Positions 58,058-64,000 of a stretch of 64,000 nucleotides of DNA are shown piece by piece (position 1 is the first letter of the stretch; each line of letters begins with the position of its first letter). The stretch comes from Gammaproteobacteria bacterium (GTDB lineage: Bacteria; Pseudomonadota; Gammaproteobacteria; Enterobacterales; Alteromonadaceae), in the NCBI GenBank assembly GCA_018826295.1, contig JAHJZX010000055.1:186001-250000 (forward strand), read 5' to 3'. The notes below the pieces were generated by a model, which was given only the letters and a program-made list of their open reading frames with translations, ran no database searches and was not told where the DNA came from. The position numbers were made by a program, and so were the translations under genes.

Positions 58058-59917
58058 TCAGGCCTGAAACCGCTCTACAGTCTGGCGTAGCCGCGCGGCT
58101 TGTTGTGCCACCTCTTCACTGATGTCGGCATTGTGTTTGGCATGTCCAAAGGTTTCATCTGACAAGTCGCGGATCTTCACCACATTTTTATTTACTTCAG
58201 CTGCCACATGGCTTTGCTGCTCAATCGCAGCAGCTATCTGGGTGGTCATATCCATAATGTTAGTAACATCAGATGTGATTTCACTTAGCAAGGTCATGGC
58301 AATGCCGGCCTGTTCAGCGCTTTCGCTACCTTGCTGCCGGCAACCTTGCATTACTTGTACTATGTCGTTGGTACGGCCCTGTAAGCCGTTAACAATGGTC
58401 TCAATTTGCCGGGTTGACTCCTGCGTACGCATTGCCAGGCTGCGCACCTCATCGGCAACCACAGCAAAACCACGGCCCTGATCACCAGCCCGGGCGGCCT
58501 CAATGGCAGCATTTAGCGCCAGCAAATTGGTTTGCTCGGCAATAGCTCGAATAACATCCAGCACCGAGCCAATGGTTTTACTGTCTTTTTCCAGCTCAGC
58601 TACCACTGCTGTGGCATCCTGTAACCGCGTTGATAAGCTGGTGATCCTATCTACCGTTTGCTGCACTTCACTGCGGCCACTTTGCGCATTCTGGTTCATC
58701 GCTTCGGCTTTAGCTGCAGTGGTTTCGGTATTACTGGCAATTTCATTGATGGTAGCACCCATTTCCGTCACCGCTGTTGCTACCATGTCTGTTTCGTTTT
58801 GCTGCATTTGCATGCCACTACTGGTGTCAGAAGTCGATTTAGCCAGTTCATTGGTGGCAATATCCAGCATTTCCAGCGCCTGGTTTACCGTTTTAATCAG
58901 ATCCTGAAAATCACCCAGCATGCTGTTAAAGTCAGTTGCCAGTGCAGTCATCTCATCTTTACCTGCGACATCAACCCGCATGCGAAAATCATTCTGTGCG
59001 CGGATCAGGCCAATGGTTTTGCATACTTCCAGCACTGGCCGCAAAATGCTGCGACTGGTCATCGCCACCAGTACTAACACTGCTGCCAGCACAACAGCAA
59101 ACACTAACAATGCCAGTTGCTGGGTACTGTTTACTGCTGCACTTACAGCCTCATTGCTTTGTGCCTGCAGCGCTTTAAGACTTTCTTCTGTGCTTTGAAT
59201 AGCGCTGCGCATCTTGCCGGTAACGCCTTGCGTTTCGTCCAGCCCCATCTGCTGGAATGCAGTTACCAAGGCGTCAAAACTGCGCTGATACTGCTGTGCC
59301 AGGCGGCTGCTGTCGCTGTCAGCGGCTATTTTTGGCGTTAACTGCTGCATAATGCCGGCAAACTGCTGCTGATAAGCCAGGTCTTTACGTATTAAGAAGT
59401 CCTTTTCAGCCCGGCGCAATTGCAATAACAACACCATCAGATCATCCTGTGCCAGGCCGTCAAAACGCTGTTCTAATTGATGCACCGCTGCGCGCAGTTC
59501 GCCCATTACACCATCTTGCGGCGTCAGCCCCAACTGTTGCTGCTGACTCACCAACTCATTAAAGCTTTGCTGATAAGTTTGGGTTAGCTGCGAAAAACGC
59601 ATTAATGGCGCATCATCTATCGCATGTTGTTGTAGCAATGCCTGCAATGACGAAACCCGGCTTAACATACTCTGCAGATGATCAGCATGGCGCTGCTGGT
59701 ATTTCAGCTCAGTGCGCATGACAAAGTCTTTTTCATGCCGGCGCAACATCAACACGTCAGCTGCAATTTGCTCGACCAATTGCTGGGTCGACGCCAGGCT
59801 GGTTAATTTGCTGCTTTGATAAAATAAGATCAGCAACATCACTACCATTGCTGCTACCAGAGCTATGCCATTGATAAATAGCCGCTGCTTTATCGACAAT
59901 CGCCGTAATCCGTTCAT
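58058..59917 (-). CDS. Methyl-accepting chemotaxis protein with HBM sensor domain
   Basis: Chemoreceptor with a helical bimodular (HBM) periplasmic domain, a class known to sense TCA intermediates or related acids in Pseudomonas. 619 residues: TM1 about 13-33, HBM about 35-265 with the duplicated motifs [11 protein letters not shown] (58-68) and [11 protein letters not shown] (167-177), TM2 about 267-287, HAMP, and signalling tip [20 protein letters not shown]. The ligand is not predictable. No CheR pentapeptide at the C-terminus. Confidence 0.92.
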   Translation of the reverse strand: MNGLRRLSIKQRLFINGIALVAAMVVMLLILFYQSSKLTSLASTQQLVEQIAADVLMLRRHEKDFVMRTELKYQQRHADHLQSMLSRVSSLQALLQQHAIDDAPLMRFSQLTQTYQQSFNELVSQQQQLGLTPQDGVMGELRAAVHQLEQRFDGLAQDDLMVLLLQLRRAEKDFLIRKDLAYQQQFAGIMQQLTPKIAADSDSSRLAQQYQRSFDALVTAFQQMGLDETQGVTGKMRSAIQSTEESLKALQAQSNEAVSAAVNSTQQLALLVFAVVLAAVLVLVAMTSRSILRPVLEVCKTIGLIRAQNDFRMRVDVAGKDEMTALATDFNSMLGDFQDLIKTVNQALEMLDIATNELAKSTSDTSSGMQMQQNETDMVATAVTEMGATINEIASNTETTAAKAEAMNQNAQSGRSEVQQTVDRITSLSTRLQDATAVVAELEKDSKTIGSVLDVIRAIAEQTNLLALNAAIEAARAGDQGRGFAVVADEVRSLAMRTQESTRQIETIVNGLQGRTNDIVQVMQGCRQQGSESAEQAGIAMTLLSEITSDVTNIMDMTTQIAAAIEQQSHVAAEVNKNVVKIRDLSDETFGHAKHNADISEEVAQQAARLRQTVERFQA

Positions 59918-60013
59918 ATACTGCTACCTGCTTTTGTTAACATCCAGTATTGATGATAGAACACGCAGGGCAATATGCAGCGTCATTTTTGTAATGATTT
60001 CAGTGTTTATCGC

Positions 60014-60538
60014 TTAGCTGAGCAAAAAAAGCCCAATAGTCGCCGCAGCCGTTCCCAGCACTGCACCAGCTAACACGTCCAGCGGAAAGTGTACGCCAAG
60101 CAAAATACGCGAAAGGCCTATGCCGCCCCCCCACAACAGAGCCAGCGGTAACCACAACGGATAACAGCACGCCACAGCAATTACCATGACAAAAGCCCCC
60201 GCTGTATGGCCAGAGGGCAAACTAAATTGATCGGACGGGGTAATATGCGGTTGGGTAAATGCCGTCAGCACCTGCGCCGGCCGGGCACGGCGTATACTGT
60301 TTTTCAGCAGTAAGTACAGCGGTAATTCAAGCGCAAATGCAACCAGCAGCAGTAAGCCAAAGCGGTCAGCGTCAGCCACATCCGCCGCCAGCAAACTTAA
60401 CACCAGCAACAAATATAAAGGTCCGTCCGCTGTTTTTGACAACCAGTAGCTAGCGCTACTGCAAAACTTTGACGAACTGCGGCTAAACAAGCGACAAAAT
60501 GATACATGGTCCCAGTGTTCCAGTCTTTTCAGTAACAT
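60014..60538 (-). CDS. PAP2-family membrane phosphatase
   Basis: Predicted lipid phosphatase (phosphatidic acid, undecaprenyl pyrophosphate or phosphatidylglycerol phosphate). 174 residues, about five TM helices; the three PAP2 motifs KNSIRRARP, LPSGHTAG and SRILLGVHFPLDV are present, so the catalytic His residues are intact. GAGG precedes the start codons (GTG 60541 and ATG 60538). Confidence 0.88.
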   Translation of the reverse strand: MLLKRLEHWDHVSFCRLFSRSSSKFCSSASYWLSKTADGPLYLLLVLSLLAADVADADRFGLLLLVAFALELPLYLLLKNSIRRARPAQVLTAFTQPHITPSDQFSLPSGHTAGAFVMVIAVACCYPLWLPLALLWGGGIGLSRILLGVHFPLDVLAGAVLGTAAATIGLFLLS

Positions 60539-60592
60539 CACTGCGCCTCGTCATTACATGCACTTAACCTAGCCTAGCGCGCTGTTATGACG

Positions 60593-62602
60593 TTACTGTG
60601 ACAAGCTGGCTTGTTGCTTTTGAAAATATATCAGCGCCTCTGCCTCTGCCAGAGGTTTGGCAATGTAGTAGCCTTGCACTGCATCACAGGACATGTTTTT
60701 TAGCAGTTCCAGCTGTATTGCTGTTTCCACCCCTTCGGCCAGAATACGTTTACCCAGGCCATGCGCCAGTGTGATCATGGTTTTTACGATCATCATATCA
60801 GAGTCATTACCGGCCATATCCATCACAAAACTGCGATCAATTTTAATTTTATCAATTGGCATACGCCGTAGGTACGCTAATGAAGAGTAGCCGGTGCCGA
60901 AATCATCAATCGATACCCGGATCCCCATCTGCTGCAACTCAACGATATGGTTGGAGCCTTTTTCCATATCATGCATAGCAGCATTTTCGGTAATCTCCAG
61001 CTCCAGCAATTCCGGTGAGATCTGGTATTGCAGCAACAGCTGCTGAATATGCTGTTTTAACCCTTCCTGCTGAAAATGCAACGGCGACATATTCACCGCC
61101 AGCGGCAACTGCACCTTAAGCTGCCGCCAGCGGCTGATGGTGTCAACGGCTTGCTGCAGGATCCAGAAATCCAGTTTCCGGCTTAAACCCAGTTGCTCAA
61201 CAAAAGGCAAAAACTGGCCTGGCATCAATAACCCTTTCTGTGGATGTTGCCAGCGTACCAGCACTTCAAAAGCATCCAGCGTATTGTCGCGCAAATTCAG
61301 CTGCGGCTGAAAATACAGCAGTAATTCATTATGCTGCATAGCATGCAGCAATTCCGTTTCCCAGCTAATTAGCCGCGCGGTCTCATCTTCCATCCCGGCC
61401 TGATAGGCCAGGCTCTGACGCTGAATGCGTTTAGCCTGATGAAAAGCAATATTGGCTTTTTGCAGTAAGCCTTCTGCACTGTTACTGTCACTGGCGGAGC
61501 AGGCGATGCCTATGGTGCAGGTAAGTTGTAGCTGGCCAACGGCTAGTTCAAAATTTTTCTCTACCAGTTGCTGCAAATGACGTACAGCAAATTGCAATTG
61601 GGTTTCAGTGTGAATATCACTAAGCACCAAAGCAAAAATATCACCACCGGTTCTGGCCACCAGGGCCGGCTTCAAAATGCTCGACTCAAACCGTTTGGTA
61701 AGTTGCATCAGCACCTGGTCGCCTTGTTTTAAGCCGACAGATTCGTTAACGGTTTTAAATTTGTCTAAGCCCAGCATTAGCAGATACACCGGTGCACTGT
61801 CAGGCACGGCGATGCGCTCCTGCAATTGCACTAGCAACGCATCGCGATTTAACGCGCCGGTAAGCTGATCGTAACGATTAAGATAGCGGGTTTTAGCTGC
61901 CAGTTGCAGGTTGGTGGTGCGCTCGTGCTCCTGCTGCCAGATCAGTAGCGCCAAGCCAAGGCCAAACAGCGAAAACAGTTCAGCACTTTTAAAAATAAGG
62001 ATCGCTCGGATACCGGCCTGTTGCTGTGCGCTAACCAGATACCAGACCACAAAAACAATATACACGCCGGCCCATACCGCCATCATAATAGCCGCTAAAC
62101 GCTGGCCTACTGAATTAGCAATCCGGTACAACACTATGACTGTAGCCGTAAGCAACATCAGCGCGATAACCAGCAAGCGCAGGTGGGTTTGAAAATATTC
62201 CTGCCACTGCGCCATATTGTCGCCAAACACAAAAGCCAGCACACTGACCACAGCCAGCACGCAGCCAAGCAATGTCAAACGCCGGCCAGACCAAAGTCGT
62301 AATATCGCCGCATCGCTGACCCGGGTTTCCAGCATGCCGCGCAGTAAATACAGCGCGAATAAATAACTGGTCAGTAGAATGCAGAACTGCAATAGCGTAT
62401 CGGCCACTACAGGTGCCGCCAACGCCCATTTGGCAATAACTAACACCTGATATAAAGCAAACATCAGTAGCGACAGGAACCAGAAACGGATATAGGGTTG
62501 TTGGTACACCCGGCTGAAATGAAACAGCAAATAACTGAGCAACAACGCCACGCCGGCTTCGGTTATATATACAATCAGACGGCTAAACAATTCAGAGGTC
62601 AC
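60593..62602 (-). CDS. Membrane GGDEF/EAL protein, probable c-di-GMP phosphodiesterase
   Basis: Cyclic-di-GMP turnover protein. GTG 62602 (VTSELFSRL) is preferred because of GAGGA upstream and because the longer reading has a poor N-terminus. About seven TM helices, a GGDEF domain whose site reads GGDIF, and an EAL domain with EVL in place of EAL, then DDFGTGYSSLAYL and KIDRSFV. The altered GGDEF implies loss of cyclase activity; the EAL residues needed for catalysis seem retained. Divergent from rraA. Confidence 0.88.
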   Translation of the reverse strand: MTSELFSRLIVYITEAGVALLLSYLLFHFSRVYQQPYIRFWFLSLLMFALYQVLVIAKWALAAPVVADTLLQFCILLTSYLFALYLLRGMLETRVSDAAILRLWSGRRLTLLGCVLAVVSVLAFVFGDNMAQWQEYFQTHLRLLVIALMLLTATVIVLYRIANSVGQRLAAIMMAVWAGVYIVFVVWYLVSAQQQAGIRAILIFKSAELFSLFGLGLALLIWQQEHERTTNLQLAAKTRYLNRYDQLTGALNRDALLVQLQERIAVPDSAPVYLLMLGLDKFKTVNESVGLKQGDQVLMQLTKRFESSILKPALVARTGGDIFALVLSDIHTETQLQFAVRHLQQLVEKNFELAVGQLQLTCTIGIACSASDSNSAEGLLQKANIAFHQAKRIQRQSLAYQAGMEDETARLISWETELLHAMQHNELLLYFQPQLNLRDNTLDAFEVLVRWQHPQKGLLMPGQFLPFVEQLGLSRKLDFWILQQAVDTISRWRQLKVQLPLAVNMSPLHFQQEGLKQHIQQLLLQYQISPELLELEITENAAMHDMEKGSNHIVELQQMGIRVSIDDFGTGYSSLAYLRRMPIDKIKIDRSFVMDMAGNDSDMMIVKTMITLAHGLGKRILAEGVETAIQLELLKNMSCDAVQGYYIAKPLAEAEALIYFQKQQASLSQ

Positions 62603-62697
62603 AGCCAGTATCCTCAGTTGCGGTTGCAGACACCATAGCAAATTAGCATTAAGACAGACAACACGCTGTAGCGGAAATCTCAATAATAATAAGTGTT

Positions 62698-62725
62698 TGA
62701 GCTTAGTAAGGAGCCAGCTATACTG
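62698..62725 (+). promoter_or_regulatory. Candidate rraA promoter
   Basis: TTGAGC (62698-62703), 16-base spacer, TATACT (62720-62725), 34 bases before the rraA ATG. Confidence 0.5.
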
Positions 62726-62758
62726 TCAGCTTAGATGCCGTAACTGCCGGAGCACACC

Positions 62759-63244
62759 ATGGAATACAATACCTCAGAATTATGCGACCTTTATGCCGAT
62801 CAGGTAGATGTGGTTGAACCACTGTTCGCCAGCTATGGTGGCAGGCGCTCTTTTGGTGGCCAAATCCATACCGTTAAGTGTTTTGAAGACAATGGCCTGG
62901 TACGGCAGCTATTAAATGATCCCGGCGTAGGCAAAGTACTGCTGATTGACGCCGGTGGCTCGGCCCGGCGGGCCATAATTGATGCTGAGCTGGCGTCGCT
63001 GGCTGCGGGAAATGGCTGGGAAGGTATAGTGTGTTATGGCAGCGTTCGAGATCTGGACCTGCTGGAAGATTTTGATATCGGTATTCATGCCGTTAACGCC
63101 ATTCCTGTAGGCGCCGACGATAAAGGCTTTGGCGAAACCGAGGTGCCGGTTAACTTTGCTGGTGTAACCTTTTTACCCGGCGATCATCTGTATGCCGACA
63201 GCACCGGCATTATCATTTCGCCGGACGCGCTGGATATCGAATAA
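62759..63244 (+). CDS. rraA: Ribonuclease E activity regulator RraA
   Basis: Trimeric inhibitor of RNase E. 161 residues with [19 protein letters not shown] and the GSVRDLDLL motif of the RraA/HMG-aldolase-like family. In E. coli rraA lies close to hslVU; here three signalling genes separate them. The next gene begins 2 bases after the stop. Confidence 0.94.
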   Translation: MEYNTSELCDLYADQVDVVEPLFASYGGRRSFGGQIHTVKCFEDNGLVRQLLNDPGVGKVLLIDAGGSARRAIIDAELASLAAGNGWEGIVCYGSVRDLDLLEDFDIGIHAVNAIPVGADDKGFGETEVPVNFAGVTFLPGDHLYADSTGIIISPDALDIE

Positions 63245-63246
63245 CC

Positions 63247-64000
63247 ATGCTGACCCGTTTTAGCGCTGCTAAGATGCAGCAGGTTGTATCGCCACGCCCC
63301 GGCGAGATGCGGCTGGGGCAGCAAGTTAAATTACCCGATGCCACTGCGCCACTACAGACGGTACTACAACAGGCCGCAGCAGATGGCTGTAAATATGTGC
63401 TGTTAGGTGTGCCGGAGGACATTGGCCCCCGGGCCAACCTTGGCCAGGCCGGAGCAGTAGATGCCTGGCCAGCCTTTCTCAGCAAGTTTATGAATTTACA
63501 GGCTAATCAGTTTATTGATGCCTCACAGCTGCTGCTATTAGGTGAAATTGACTGTGACGATTTGCAACAGCAAGCTGCTAACTTATCCGTGCAGCAGCCT
63601 GAACAACTTAACCAGTTGCGTCAGCTAGTCAGCCTGCTGGATCAACGGCTACAACCTGTTGTTGCGGCGGTATTTGCCGCCGGGCTATATCCGCTGGTTA
63701 TCGGCGGTGGCCATAACAACAGTTACCCGCTACTGGCAGCCCTTAAACAAAGCAGCGGCAAAACACCAAACAGTGCCAATCTTGACCCACACTCGGATTT
63801 CAGACCGCTTGAAGGCCGCCACAGTGGCAATGGCTTTAGCTATGCGCATCAGGCTGGCTGTTTAGCGCAGTATTATGTTCTTGGTTTGCATGAGTTAAAA
63901 AATTCAGCGGCAACCTTGCAGCAACTGCAACAAGCCGGTGCTGAGTTCAGTAGCTATCAGCAGATCTTTGTCCGCCAGCAGCTCAGTTATCAGCAAGCGT
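63247..64000 (+). CDS. Arginase/agmatinase/formimidoylglutamase-family protein, cut by window edge
   Basis: Ureohydrolase family member. The ATG at 63247 follows rraA directly. At least 251 residues are visible: first metal motif GGGHNNSYP, then NLDPHSDFRPLEGRH with the D-x-H-x-D metal ligands and RHSGNGFSYA. It resembles formimidoylglutamase-like proteins of marine gammaproteobacteria more than true arginases, but substrate cannot be named. The C-terminal third, including the last metal motif, lies beyond the window. Confidence 0.8.
   Translation, partial: MLTRFSAAKMQQVVSPRPGEMRLGQQVKLPDATAPLQTVLQQAAADGCKYVLLGVPEDIGPRANLGQAGAVDAWPAFLSKFMNLQANQFIDASQLLLLGEIDCDDLQQQAANLSVQQPEQLNQLRQLVSLLDQRLQPVVAAVFAAGLYPLVIGGGHNNSYPLLAALKQSSGKTPNSANLDPHSDFRPLEGRHSGNGFSYAHQAGCLAQYYVLGLHELKNSAATLQQLQQAGAEFSSYQQIFVRQQLSYQQA

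Overview
The window is a dense chromosomal segment of a gammaproteobacterium. The Na+-NQR operon, PanP, FabV, RlmG, HemJ, many chemoreceptors and a CadC/ToxR-like regulator pair together point to the Alteromonadales/Rheinheimera-Alishewanella neighbourhood; that placement is an inference from gene content, not from a search. No IS element, CRISPR array, rRNA or complete tRNA gene was seen. Almost every base is coding, and the backbone is vertically inherited housekeeping DNA.

Layout. (1) 1-3588: a truncated hybrid sensor kinase and an AzgA-type purine permease, both on the minus strand. (2) 3668-10799 (minus): the complete Na+-translocating NADH:quinone reductase operon nqrABCDEF followed by its maturation genes apbE (flavinylation) and nqrM. 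(3) 11117-18299: fabV, bolA, alkB, then rlmG, a YajG-like lipoprotein, a periplasmic cyclophilin, an unknown protein, ampG, an XRE regulator and a 57-residue membrane protein. bolA/yajG/ampG is an old linkage also known from E. coli. (4) 18365-23452: erpA with a recognisable IscR site, a ClC channel coupled to hemJ, pyrB, hemL. (5) 23449-28070: two membrane-bound winged-helix regulators (CadC/ToxR-like with beta-propeller-like C-termini) flanking a small secreted peptide; this is the most clearly accessory part. (6) 28092-48896: mrcB, hrpB, pepB, dksA, gluQ, pcnB, folK, panB, panC, an SLC13 permease, panP, yadH, yadG, ubiX, mpl, fbp, ppa. (7) 49049-64000: a chemoreceptor, malic enzyme, rpmE, priA, ftsN, hslV, hslU, a DUF971 gene, a second chemoreceptor, a PAP2 phosphatase, a GGDEF/EAL protein, rraA and a truncated arginase-family gene.

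Regions 4 to 6 keep the order found near 3 min of the E. coli chromosome (erpA, clc, hemL ... mrcB, hrpB ... dksA, gluQ, pcnB, folK, panB, panC ... yadH, yadG). The place occupied by panD in E. coli is here taken by an unrelated PLP-dependent aspartate decarboxylase, PanP, so the beta-alanine branch of pantothenate synthesis has been swapped in place.

Regulatory signals that can be read directly include an IscR type-1-like operator inside the erpA promoter, a sigma32-like promoter and 5' hairpin before hslVU, an AUU start codon on pcnB, a dyad at the predicted start point of one CadC-like gene, and several clear intrinsic terminators.
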